Positions 1 through 6,289 are shown, counted from the stretch's first letter. The stretch is DNA of 8,270 bases from Thermococcus sp. (GCA_027035445.1 JALVUT010000262.1:1-8270), one strand, 5' to 3'. Numbers and translations: made by a program. Notes: generated by a model not told the origin, from the sequence alone.

Positions 1-2
1 CA

Positions 3-743
3 GTTATAGCGGATCAGCAGGCCTCCCTCTATCGGGCCGGCGTTCGGGAGGGGAGCATGAAGATGACCCACGGAACAGGCACGTTTATTGATATAAACGT
101 TGGAGAAAAGCCCAAACCTGCCGCTCCCGCTGTTTATCCGATGGTCGCACTAAAAACAAAGCGCAAAACCCTTTATCTCCTTGAGGGCATGATCAACGCC
201 TCCGGCTCCGCGGTGGATTGGCTCATCAGCACCGGGCTTATGAAGGACTATTCAGAGCTCGGGAGGGCTTTTGAAAAGGAAAAAGGGAGCGATTTGATCT
301 TCATCCCGACGTTTGCCGGTCTCTCAACCCCCTACAACCATCCGGAGGTTAAAGGAGCTCTCATGAACATAAGCCTCGGGGCAGGGAGGGAGGACATAAT
401 CAGAGCCCTCATAATGGGACTTGCGATGAGGTGCAGCGAGGTCATCAGTGCCCTTGAAAATGCATCAGGGCTGAGGGTGGAGAGCGTTATGGCAGACGGC
501 GGACTCTCGCAGAGCAATGAATTCCTGCAGATCATCGCAGACCTCTCGGGGAAGAGGATAATAAAGCCTGCGGAGCTTAATGGCTCGGCCTGCGGAACGT
601 TCATGCTCGCAAAGGCCGTGAATGAGAAGAAAGACCCGATAGCGGCATGGAGAAAGCCCGAAATTGAAAGGGTCTTCGAGCCATCTGAGAACCACGAAAT
701 GTTCAAAAGGCTGTGGAGGGAAACCCTAAAAAAGTTGCTTTAA
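3..743 (+). CDS. FGGY-family carbohydrate kinase (glycerol kinase-like), C-terminal part, cut by the window edge
   Basis: The frame is open from the first bases, so this is the C-terminal half of a longer gene; FGGY kinases usually have about 500 residues and 246 codons are visible. These enzymes phosphorylate a sugar or polyol with ATP in the cytoplasm. The first residues read V-I-A-D-Q-Q-A, matching the GDQQA motif of glycerol kinase, whose Asp is the catalytic base and whose Asp/Gln bind glycerol. A T-H-G-T-G-T-F segment (bases 66-86) matches the phosphate-binding YGTG region. G-L-S-T-P-Y (bases 321-338) starts the C-terminal FGGY signature, and A-D-G-G (bases 492-503) is the adenosine-binding DGG motif. 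Glycerol kinases usually have GLGAPYW where this has GLSTPYN, so the substrate could be another polyol or sugar. The ATG at 57 is internal, not the start. The gene converges on tldE with a 77-base gap and no clear terminator. Confidence 0.88.
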   Translation, partial: VIADQQASLYRAGVREGSMKMTHGTGTFIDINVGEKPKPAAPAVYPMVALKTKRKTLYLLEGMINASGSAVDWLISTGLMKDYSELGRAFEKEKGSDLIFIPTFAGLSTPYNHPEVKGALMNISLGAGREDIIRALIMGLAMRCSEVISALENASGLRVESVMADGGLSQSNEFLQIIADLSGKRIIKPAELNGSACGTFMLAKAVNEKKDPIAAWRKPEIERVFEPSENHEMFKRLWRETLKKLL

Positions 744-820
744 ACCTTTCGGCAGAGCTTGTAAATCGCGGGATGGTTGATTGGGATCCTGCTGTGGAGG
801 GATGGATAGAGCGGGGTTAG

Positions 821-2146
821 TCACTTCCCCGCTATCCTCACGTTCTCGAACTTCACGTGGGGTGTTATCATGGTTGTCATAAAGGGCATGACCGTCTGCT
901 CCCTTGTGACTTCGCTTGCCTCCCTCAGAATGTCATAGATGTTGCCAGCAATCAGGAACACACTCGCACCCTTGACCTCACCATCTTCGATGAGGAAGGC
1001 AGGGTTTGCGGTAACCGCAAAGTTTCCGTTATCGGGGTTGCTTGAGTGCGCCCCTTGGAAGCCGTCCACTAGGTAACCCCTCTTGATCTCGCCCACGACA
1101 TCCTCAAGCGTCCGATTCCCCTTCTCGATGACCATGCTGTGAAATCCGATGTTCACCCCGCCGCTTCCCGTGTCGCGCTTCCCATTCCCGGTGCTTCCAG
1201 TGCCATGGATCCTGCCCCAGTAATTATCCCAGACAAAGCTCTTAAAGATGCCTTTTTCGATCAGGACGTTCTTCCTCGTCGGAACGCCCTCACCGTCGGC
1301 TATGATCGGCTCAATGGTCAGTGGATGGAACGGGTCATCATAGATCGTCAGGACTTCACTTGCTATTCTCTCACCGGTCCTGTCTGCCAATGGGGTCGTC
1401 CCCTTGATCAGTCTCTCCCCACTGAACGCAGGGAAAAGGGCGTAGCTCAGCAGGCCGGCAATCGCCCACGGACCAAGTATAACCGGCACCTCCTCGTTTC
1501 TGCTCTTTTCGACGTTGTAGGCCCATCTGACCTTCTGGACGGCCCTCTCGACAACGCCTTCAACGTCCAAGTTGAGGTTCCTGCGAGCGTCGAAGTCGAA
1601 GATACCTGGGGTTACGATACCCTTCTTCCTACCGACGAATTCCAGAAAGAAGAAGGCCGCCCCACCCTCCTGAGAAATGTCTATCCCGTGGGAGTTCAGG
1701 ATTCTGCTCTCCTCCCATCCAACACCGCCTTCTCCTCCAGCGACTATGAGATTCTCGTCCTTCTCGCGGGCGAGCTTTATGCCGCGGACGAGTTTCTCAA
1801 CGAGGGCATCGGGTGAGACATCTTTGAGCTCGTAGTTCGGCTTTACTTTTCTCCTGTACTCCTCGGGCTCAGGAAGGGAAACCCAGTTCTCGTCCGGGCT
1901 GTTGAGCTTCGCCATCTTGGCCGCCTGCTCAATGGCCTCCCTGATCCTTTCCGGCTCCTCACTGTCAATTACAGCCAGGCCGAGACGCTTGTCCTTGATC
2001 CCCCGGATTACAGTTACCGCCCCGCTCCTTGATGAGGCCATTGAGATCTCGTTCAGCTCGACGCTCGCGCTGACATCCCTTGAACGGTAAACGGCTATCT
2101 CAAGCTCGTCAAAAAACTTCCCGCCAAATCTTATCAGGTTCTCCAT
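821..2146 (-). CDS. tldE: TldE/PmbA-like subunit of the TldD/TldE metalloprotease
   Basis: This 441-residue protein is the non-catalytic partner in the cytoplasmic TldD/TldE protease. In E. coli the heterodimer degrades unfolded peptides and removes the leader of microcin B17. The PmbA-type C-terminal part is recognisable: a G-E-G-V-P-T-R stretch (about residues 285-291, numbered from the ATG at 2146) followed by K-N-V-L-I-E-K-G, and G-F-Q-G-A-H-S (about 362-368) leading into N-P-D-N-G-N-F and A-F-L-I-E-D-G-E. There is no HExxxH motif, as expected for TldE. I chose the ATG at 2146 over the GTG at 2155 because a GAGGTG ribosome binding site (2158-2153) lies six bases upstream of the ATG and overlaps the GTG. 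The tldD stop codon (2159-2157) sits within this site, so the two genes form a tight operon with coupled translation. Confidence 0.92.
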   Translation of the reverse strand: MENLIRFGGKFFDELEIAVYRSRDVSASVELNEISMASSRSGAVTVIRGIKDKRLGLAVIDSEEPERIREAIEQAAKMAKLNSPDENWVSLPEPEEYRRKVKPNYELKDVSPDALVEKLVRGIKLAREKDENLIVAGGEGGVGWEESRILNSHGIDISQEGGAAFFFLEFVGRKKGIVTPGIFDFDARRNLNLDVEGVVERAVQKVRWAYNVEKSRNEEVPVILGPWAIAGLLSYALFPAFSGERLIKGTTPLADRTGERIASEVLTIYDDPFHPLTIEPIIADGEGVPTRKNVLIEKGIFKSFVWDNYWGRIHGTGSTGNGKRDTGSGGVNIGFHSMVIEKGNRTLEDVVGEIKRGYLVDGFQGAHSSNPDNGNFAVTANPAFLIEDGEVKGASVFLIAGNIYDILREASEVTREQTVMPFMTTMITPHVKFENVRIAGK

Positions 2147-2156
2147 CTTCACCACC

Positions 2157-3524
2157 TCACCCGATTAGTATTCCTCCGTCGAACTTCATGTGAGGCCCGC
2201 CGGAGCTGACGAAGGCCGTCTGCCCCTTTCCGCAGAAGCCAACCTCAAGGCCAAAGTCATTTCCAACGGCGCTTATCTTCTTCAGCGCCTCGATGGCAAC
2301 GCCTGTTATTGACGTGTCCCTTATAGGCTCGGCTATCTCCCCGTTCCTGATGACATAGCCCTCTTGAACCCCGACTTGGAAGGCGCTGTTGAGCTGGGCC
2401 TGGCCACCGCGGAAGTCAACCACGTAGTAGCCGAACTTGATGTCCTCTATCAGCTCCTCAAGGGAGTGATCACCGGGCTCGAAGACGGTGTTCCTCATCC
2501 TGATTATCGGGGCATAGCGGTAGCTCTCGGCCCTTGCGTGGCCGTTCGGTTCCATGTTCCATCTGTGGGCGTATTCGCGGTTGAGCATAATCCCCTTAAG
2601 GACTCCATTCTCGATGATGCGTATGTCCCTCACCGGGACGCCCTCATCATCATAGCGGTCGTTTCCAAAGCCGCCTTCAACATGACGCTCGCTCATCGTG
2701 ACGTACTCCGGGGCGATCCGCTTCCCGATCAGATCTTTGAAGGGGGAATTTATCGTCAAATCGGCCTCTGCCAGATGTCCCAGCGCTTCGTGGGCTATGA
2801 TTCCAACGACTATAGGACCGGCAACTATTGGGAACTCGCCGCGCCTTGGAGCGATTCCCTTAAGTTGGCTGTGCATCTTTCTCAATAAGCGCTCGGTGAC
2901 CTTTTCGTTCGGTTCGTGGTCAGTCATCAGCTCCCAGCCGTAGTCAACCGCCCCTATGCTGTCCCTTGCCATCGCAAGCTTTCCATTGGCCTTTCCGGTG
3001 ACATAGACCCCCTGATAGAGGTAGTTGTAATCCCACTCTATCCTCGTGCCCTCGTTGGTGAGGAGGAGCTTCCTGCCGCCGCCGTCTTCGTACCTTACCT
3101 GCACGCTCTTTACGGCCTCGTCCTCCTTGAGAAGCCTCTCCAGCTCCCTGAGGTGGTTGACCTTCTCATCGATGTCCGTTTCCTCTGGCCTGACCTTCAT
3201 CCTGCTCTTCACAAAGTCCTCGACCGGCTTCACCTCAGCCAGCTCTATTCTCTCCCTCTTCGTGGTCGCAGCCGCTTTGGCCAGCTTGTAGGCCTCTTCG
3301 ATCTTCTTTTCTAGGTTGGCAAGGTCACTCGTTGAGGAGAAGCCCCATGCCCCATTTGCCAAGACCCTTATAGCTATCCCCCGGTTGAGTTTGCCGGTAA
3401 AGCTCGTGAAAACACCGTCCTTCAATCCAAGCGTCGTCTTTCTCAAGTCCTCATAGCGCAGTTCTATATAGTCCACCTTCAGGTTCTCCTCAGCCCACCG
3501 AAGGGCCCTCTCAAGTGCCTCCAT
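2157..3524 (-). CDS. tldD: TldD, zinc metalloprotease subunit of TldD/TldE
   Basis: This is the catalytic subunit of the TldD/TldE protease, 455 residues from the chosen start, a normal family length. The zinc motif H-E-A-L-G-H (HExxxH) lies at residues 245-250. A cysteine in V-G-F-C-G-K-G (residue 431) matches the position of the third zinc ligand known from E. coli TldD (Cys454). A D-D-E-G-V-P-V-R-D segment (about 292-300) and F-R-G-G-Q-A-Q (about 371-377) are typical of the family. The open frame begins at a GTG (3533), but a GGTGG ribosome binding site (3534-3530) precedes the ATG at 3524 by five bases and would overlap the GTG, so I prefer the ATG. It is the first gene of the tldD-tldE operon, with a TATA box about 45 bases upstream. 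The catalytic residues look intact. Confidence 0.95.
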   Translation of the reverse strand: MEALERALRWAEENLKVDYIELRYEDLRKTTLGLKDGVFTSFTGKLNRGIAIRVLANGAWGFSSTSDLANLEKKIEEAYKLAKAAATTKRERIELAEVKPVEDFVKSRMKVRPEETDIDEKVNHLRELERLLKEDEAVKSVQVRYEDGGGRKLLLTNEGTRIEWDYNYLYQGVYVTGKANGKLAMARDSIGAVDYGWELMTDHEPNEKVTERLLRKMHSQLKGIAPRRGEFPIVAGPIVVGIIAHEALGHLAEADLTINSPFKDLIGKRIAPEYVTMSERHVEGGFGNDRYDDEGVPVRDIRIIENGVLKGIMLNREYAHRWNMEPNGHARAESYRYAPIIRMRNTVFEPGDHSLEELIEDIKFGYYVVDFRGGQAQLNSAFQVGVQEGYVIRNGEIAEPIRDTSITGVAIEALKKISAVGNDFGLEVGFCGKGQTAFVSSGGPHMKFDGGILIG

Positions 3525-3565
3525 GGTTACCACCGTTTACATCTGTCCATTGATGGATGGCCAGT

Positions 3566-3585
3566 TAAGTATAAAAGTCTTTTGA
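3566..3585 (-). promoter_or_regulatory. Archaeal promoter (BRE/TATA) for tldD-tldE
   Basis: Read on the minus strand, an A-rich stretch (CAAAAGAC) is followed by TTTTATAC at 3576-3569, a good match to BRE plus TATA box in Thermococcales. Transcription would start about 25 bases downstream, near 3546, giving a leader of roughly 20 bases that contains the GGTGG site of tldD. The start point is inferred. Confidence 0.6.
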
Positions 3586-3678
3586 GTGCTTCGATGGGTG
3601 TCGAAAAGGAGAACCCCAAGTGTTACATACCTCCATAGTGAAGAGATAAAACCGATCAATCCTCTGCGTCTTTCAAGC

Positions 3679-3695
3679 GAAAGTGTTATGTAGGA
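3679..3695 (+). promoter_or_regulatory. Weak promoter candidate for the 119-aa membrane protein gene
   Basis: GCGAAAGTGTTATGTAG has a BRE-like purine/A stretch followed by a poor TATA-like element, 40-55 bases upstream of the ATG at 3736. The octamer AAGTGTTA is present here (3681-3688) and again at 3618-3625 in the same divergent intergenic region, which might mark a regulator site. Both ideas rest on short matches. Confidence 0.25.
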
Positions 3696-3735
3696 TGAGG
3701 GAGAACACCCAGTGTGGAACCCGTGGGGGATGCCG

Positions 3736-4095
3736 ATGAAAGCGGAAGACAGAGCATCCTTTATTTTAACAGGCATCTTCATGGTTCTACTCCTCTCGTT
3801 AGTCTGGACGAGCAACGGGCAGTACGAAACCAAGCTGAAGGTCTCTCTCGTGCTAATATTGCCCGTGCTGCTGGCAGTTGGCGTCATTCTTGTGGTTCAG
3901 AGGTGGAGGAGGAACACGCTATTGGCTTACACTTCGGGACTTTTGGTCTTTGCCGTGGGAAACTTGGCGTCGGGTTACATACTTCTTGGGGAAATAGACG
4001 TTTTGCCTGCTGTGGTTGGTATTGCCGTGGGGAGCGTTCTTCTCCTGCTCAAAAGATGGGGGAAAAGGACGAGGGAGGGAACACCTTCCCCCTGA
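3736..4095 (+). CDS. Small four-helix membrane protein, paralogue A
   Basis: I do not recognise a named family. The 119-residue product has a charged N-terminus and four hydrophobic segments at about residues 8-25, 36-54, 62-84 and 87-106, followed by a basic tail (K-R-W-G-K-R-T-R). It aligns without a gap over about 108 residues with the 118-aa protein at 5491, with 52 identities by my count (about 48 %). Shared blocks are L-L-L-S-L-V-W-T, V-F-A and S-G-Y with L-G two residues on. That alignment decides the start: M-K-A-E-D matches M-K-P-E-E, so I use the ATG at 3736 instead of the GTG at 3712 or the ATG at 3730. The pair flanks the Cys-rich protein gene, so a role in immunity, export or envelope stress is possible, but nothing in the sequence shows it. 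Confidence 0.72.
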   Translation: MKAEDRASFILTGIFMVLLLSLVWTSNGQYETKLKVSLVLILPVLLAVGVILVVQRWRRNTLLAYTSGLLVFAVGNLASGYILLGEIDVLPAVVGIAVGSVLLLLKRWGKRTREGTPSP

Positions 4096-4131
4096 CGTGT
4101 CTTGAGAGTCCGTGCCGGGGAAATCCAGGTG

Positions 4132-4227
4132 ATGGCAGAGTACATTCGAATTATACTGGAGGGCTACCGGAAAACCTTCTCTCCATCTTTATGCCCATTT
4201 CTCAGTAGATTAGCACACGTTTATTAG
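4132..4227 (+). other. Possible truncated gene start or small ORF (31 codons)
   Basis: ATG at 4132 opens a frame reading M-A-E-Y-I-R-I-I-L-E-G-Y-R-K-T-F and then loses protein-like character before a TAG at 4225. The opening looks like the start of a real archaeal membrane-associated protein, and GGTG lies directly before the ATG, too close for a normal ribosome binding site. It could be the remnant of a gene disrupted when the cassette at 4444 was inserted, or chance. Confidence 0.2.
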
Positions 4228-4383
4228 GATGTTTAAGATTACTTTGGCCGTTCTCTGGACTCTCTTGCCATTGATGTTTAATAGTTTGAGTGTTAAAAAC
4301 CATTAATGACTGTTAAAGCTTTTATAACTATGGTCAAAGTTGGGGCAATTTTAAGATGTGTACGTTGTTAACCTTTGGTTTAG

Positions 4384-4397
4384 ATAACGTTTATATA
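4384..4397 (+). promoter_or_regulatory. Archaeal promoter (TATA box) for the Cys-rich protein cassette
   Basis: TTTATATA at 4390-4397, preceded by ATAACG as a BRE candidate, closely matches the Thermococcales TATA consensus. The predicted start point is near 4420, giving a leader of about 24 bases to the ATG at 4444. It is the strongest promoter-like sequence in the window, which suggests that the cassette is transcribed independently of the upstream membrane protein gene. Confidence 0.65.
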
Positions 4398-4432
4398 CTA
4401 TAAACTATCATAATTTAAGTATAAAACCCGTT

Positions 4433-4440
4433 GGGGGGGG
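4433..4440 (+). promoter_or_regulatory. Run of eight G acting as ribosome binding site
   Basis: Eight consecutive G residues end three bases before the ATG at 4444. A G run can pair with the CCUCC of the archaeal 16S rRNA tail using one G-U wobble, so it may replace the usual GGTGA. The homopolymer is unusual and is also a typical place for length variation or sequencing error. Confidence 0.45.
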
Positions 4441-4443
4441 TCG

Positions 4444-5118
4444 ATGAGGAGGCGTGCGTTACTGGCCATATTTGTAGCCCTGCTTGTGATTGGAGCGTAC
4501 GGTGCCTACGTGGTAAGCTATCCCAAGTACCCGGAAGTTAAGGGTTGCGTAAACCCGTTTGCAGTTACAAAACCAGTGAGCAAGGTTCAAGAGAACTGGT
4601 CCGGAGTTCACGTGTTTTTCAAGCTGGTTACGACGAGAGACTTCTGGAAGCTGGTAAAACCCTGGGACGTTGACTACTCTCACGTTAAGGTTGTCAAGCA
4701 TACGATTGATTACAATGGCGAGAAAGTAACCATGCTCGCCATGGGGATCCCGTTGAAGGATAAAAAGCACGTGATTGCCATCTACGAATTCTCAAAACCA
4801 GTACAAGGAGTGAAAATTTTTGGGGTGGAGTATGCTATTACAGGAAATATCGCTAAGGCCAATGCTGTGTACCTCAATGGGAAATTAAAGAAACTGGACT
4901 CCAACTCATGTAGTCAAGAATGTCAGAGTAACTCTGACTGTGGATTTCTGGGTCAATGTCATTGGTATTGTTGCAAGTTTGACATTATAAAAGCAGCAGA
5001 ATGTTGTGGAATATGTGGAGATAACATTCTGTGTATTGCTACTTGGTGTGCGTTCTGTATCTACGAATCATGCTATCAGTGGGGATCGTACTGTCAAGGC
5101 TGGACTCCAGGGCCCTGA
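4444..5118 (+). CDS. Exported precursor with Cys-rich C-terminal module; candidate halocin C8-like archaeocin
   Basis: The 224-residue product starts with M-R-R-R and a hydrophobic segment (about 5-24), a signal peptide or anchor; the arginines recall a Tat signal but the full consensus is absent. Residues 30-150 form a mixed domain of predicted strands with one cysteine (C35). Residues 156-217 hold 14 cysteines (156, 160, 166, 172, 176, 177, 187, 188, 191, 197, 202, 205, 210, 217), including two CC pairs and C-G-I-C, C-x4-C and C-x2-C spacings, then end in G-W-T-P-G-P. The even number and extracellular location suggest disulfides. The halocin C8 precursor (known) has the same order: export signal, immunity domain, Cys-rich peptide released by cleavage. 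I infer a related archaeocin; no clear sequence identity is claimed. Alternatives are a metal-binding or structural surface protein. Twelve of the 14 module cysteines use TGT and the DNA is AT-richer than its neighbours, hinting at transfer. A small membrane protein gene follows after 12 bases. Confidence 0.7.
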   Translation: MRRRALLAIFVALLVIGAYGAYVVSYPKYPEVKGCVNPFAVTKPVSKVQENWSGVHVFFKLVTTRDFWKLVKPWDVDYSHVKVVKHTIDYNGEKVTMLAMGIPLKDKKHVIAIYEFSKPVQGVKIFGVEYAITGNIAKANAVYLNGKLKKLDSNSCSQECQSNSDCGFLGQCHWYCCKFDIIKAAECCGICGDNILCIATWCAFCIYESCYQWGSYCQGWTPGP

Positions 5119-5130
5119 GGGGGTAAAAAA

Positions 5131-5406
5131 ATGAACGAAAGCTTTATCAAAAACTTCTTGTCTGCTGTCTTCTCAATTCTGCTTTTTTGGCTTGTATACT
5201 TATACGAAAAACCCCGGATAGAGCACACGAGGGCAAAGATCATGGGTGCTATAGTCTTTATAGCGGTGACACTGCTCCTGTCCAGAATTGGGTTCTTAGC
5301 TTGGGAGTATTCCGAAGTTGGTGTGCTAGCGGCTCTTTTAATAATGACTGCTGAACTTGTCTGGGCAGGATATCTAAAGAGTAGGGTAATGAGGAAAACC
5401 ATCTAA
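5131..5406 (+). CDS. Small three-helix membrane protein, candidate immunity partner
   Basis: This 91-residue protein is not one I recognise. It has three hydrophobic segments at about residues 8-25, 37-58 and 62-82, short charged loops (Y-E-K-P-R-I-E-H-T-R after helix 1) and a basic end (K-S-R-V-M-R-K-T-I). A GGGGGT site overlapping the upstream stop region (5117-5123) precedes the ATG at 5131 by seven bases. The gene lies 12 bases after the Cys-rich precursor gene, so the two are almost certainly co-transcribed. Small multi-helix membrane proteins next to peptide antibiotic genes are often immunity proteins, which is the basis for the suggestion here; there is no direct sequence evidence for that role. 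Confidence 0.75.
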   Translation: MNESFIKNFLSAVFSILLFWLVYLYEKPRIEHTRAKIMGAIVFIAVTLLLSRIGFLAWEYSEVGVLAALLIMTAELVWAGYLKSRVMRKTI

Positions 5407-5490
5407 GAGACACTCATAACTGTCTTCAGGGAGAGGTCTCAAGCCTCCAGAGGAGTTGGATAACATGAAGATGGCCGGCGGTGAGGTGAC

Positions 5491-5847
5491 ATGAAGCCCG
5501 AGGAGAAGGTATCTCTTTTCCTGATTCTCATCTTCTTGATTCTGCTCCTCTCGTTGGTCTGGACTGGCAATGAGCCGCACGGCTTCAAACTGAAGATATC
5601 CCTCTCCCTCGTTCTATCCGTGGGGATAATGGTTGGAACGGTTTTCGCAGTTCGGCGGTGGACTGAAAGCAACGTACTGGCACACACTGCGGGTCTTGTC
5701 GTCTTTGCTACTGGATACGTTCTCTCCGGCTATCTGGTGCTCGGGAAAGTCGATGTAGCAACTACTATGGCTGGCCTTACCATTGGCCTTCTGCTAATTC
5801 TGCTCGAAAGATGGGAAGAGAACAGACCATCAGCAAATGGAGGGTAA
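5491..5847 (+). CDS. Small four-helix membrane protein, paralogue B
   Basis: The 118-residue product is the paralogue of the protein at 3736, aligned end to end with no gap. Hydrophobic segments lie at about residues 7-25, 35-54, 61-84 and 87-106, with an acidic/polar tail (E-R-W-E-E-N-R-P) where the paralogue has a basic one. The DNA is also similar: a 20-base stretch at 5545-5564 differs from 3790-3809 by one base. The start is supported by GGTGAGGTGA (5480-5489) just upstream. A short frame reading M-K-M-A-G-G-E-V-T from 5465 ends in a TGA that overlaps this ATG (ATGA), possibly the remains of an upstream gene or a coupling leader. The gap to the preceding gene is 84 bases with no clear promoter, so it is probably in the same transcript. 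Function is unknown. Confidence 0.78.
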   Translation: MKPEEKVSLFLILIFLILLLSLVWTGNEPHGFKLKISLSLVLSVGIMVGTVFAVRRWTESNVLAHTAGLVVFATGYVLSGYLVLGKVDVATTMAGLTIGLLLILLERWEENRPSANGG

Positions 5848-5863
5848 ATATGGGGTGATAAAA

Positions 5864-6094
5864 ATGAACACTTGGATTGGAGTGATCATAGTTGTGGGCA
5901 TTCCCTTTCTAATCTATTTCTATTCAAAAACACGGGGGGGTACACCCAAAGCGGGGCTGACAGCCATCACAACATATATCTTCCTTGGGCTGGCCCTGAT
6001 AGCCTTCGGCTGGAACATCAGCCCCTGGACAATAATCCTTCCCGGTCTCTTCGTGGCCTTATCGGACGTCCTCCAGCTCAGGCAGCGCCCTTAG
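5864..6094 (+). CDS. Small three-helix membrane protein
   Basis: This 76-residue protein has hydrophobic segments at about residues 3-20, 31-49 and 54-70, joined by a short basic glycine-containing loop (S-K-T-R-G-G-T-P-K-A), and ends in Q-L-R-Q-R-P. I do not recognise the family. The frame extends upstream to an ATG at 5837, inside the previous gene, but GGGGTGAT (5852-5859) sits five bases before the ATG at 5864, which also gives a sensible N-terminus. The gene is 16 bases after paralogue B, so the two form an operon. It is the last member of the run of small membrane protein genes; its link to the Cys-rich precursor is by position only. Confidence 0.75.
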   Translation: MNTWIGVIIVVGIPFLIYFYSKTRGGTPKAGLTAITTYIFLGLALIAFGWNISPWTIILPGLFVALSDVLQLRQRP

Positions 6095-6129
6095 CAATCT
6101 TTACCCCCTAACGGCTAAAGGGAAAAACC

Positions 6130-6258
6130 ATGAAGACCGGGAACAAGAACCTTGTAGACCTGGAAACTTGCCTAAAGCTCTCGTTCTTCAAAGGATCGCT
6201 ATCAGAGAGTTCCTACGTCAAAACCAGATATCTAAGAATCACGGGGAAAGCTACTTAA
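6130..6258 (+). CDS. Unrecognised 42-codon ORF
   Basis: An ATG at 6130 opens 42 codons ending in TAA at 6256. The product contains N-L-V-D-L-E-T-C-L-K-L-S-F-F-K-G, which looks more protein-like than chance, and is polar and basic overall with no membrane segment. The upstream AAAGGGA is a poor ribosome binding site, and no promoter is clear. It may be a small gene, or a fragment of a decayed one given the broken methyltransferase gene next to it. Confidence 0.25.
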   Translation: MKTGNKNLVDLETCLKLSFFKGSLSESSYVKTRYLRITGKAT

Positions 6259-6289
6259 GGAAGCTGTTTACTGGGTGACGGGGAGACAC

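Larger units (their letters stand above)
4096..4443. other. 348-base intergenic region with promoter signals and a possible gene remnant
   Basis: This is the only gene-free stretch over 300 bases. Its first third is moderately GC-rich and holds a short open frame (4132-4227). From about 4205 it becomes clearly AT-rich with several TTTAA/GTTAAA words. Two TATA-like elements are present, TTTATAAC at 4321-4328 and TTTATATA at 4390-4397; the second fits the gene at 4444. I see no tRNA, no C/D box pair and no convincing hairpin. Confidence 0.6.

Noticed and set aside
1139..1816. Long + strand open frame of 225 codons opposite tldE
   Set aside because: It lies antisense to the well-supported tldE and has no family features; it is a product of codon bias on the other strand.
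2364..3314. Several + strand frames opposite tldD
   Set aside because: They are antisense shadows; tldD has catalytic motifs and a full-length family match.
3714..4208. 164-codon + strand frame overlapping paralogue A
   Set aside because: Paralogue A in the other frame has membrane helices and a conserved relative in the same window; this frame has neither.
3537..5687. Minus-strand frames opposite both paralogues share similar peptides (such as V-Q-T-N-E-R-S-R)
   Set aside because: The similarity is explained by the paralogy of the + strand genes; the antisense frames have no ribosome binding sites or plausible protein features.
6095..6130. Possible terminator after the last small membrane protein gene
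   Set aside because: The stretch with CCCCC and TAAAGGG gives no convincing stem, and there is no T run.
6243..6262. Promoter candidate for the methyltransferase remnant (GGGGAAAGCTACTTAAGG)
   Set aside because: The TATA-like part is poor and the spacing to the ATG at 6290 is short; not enough to call.
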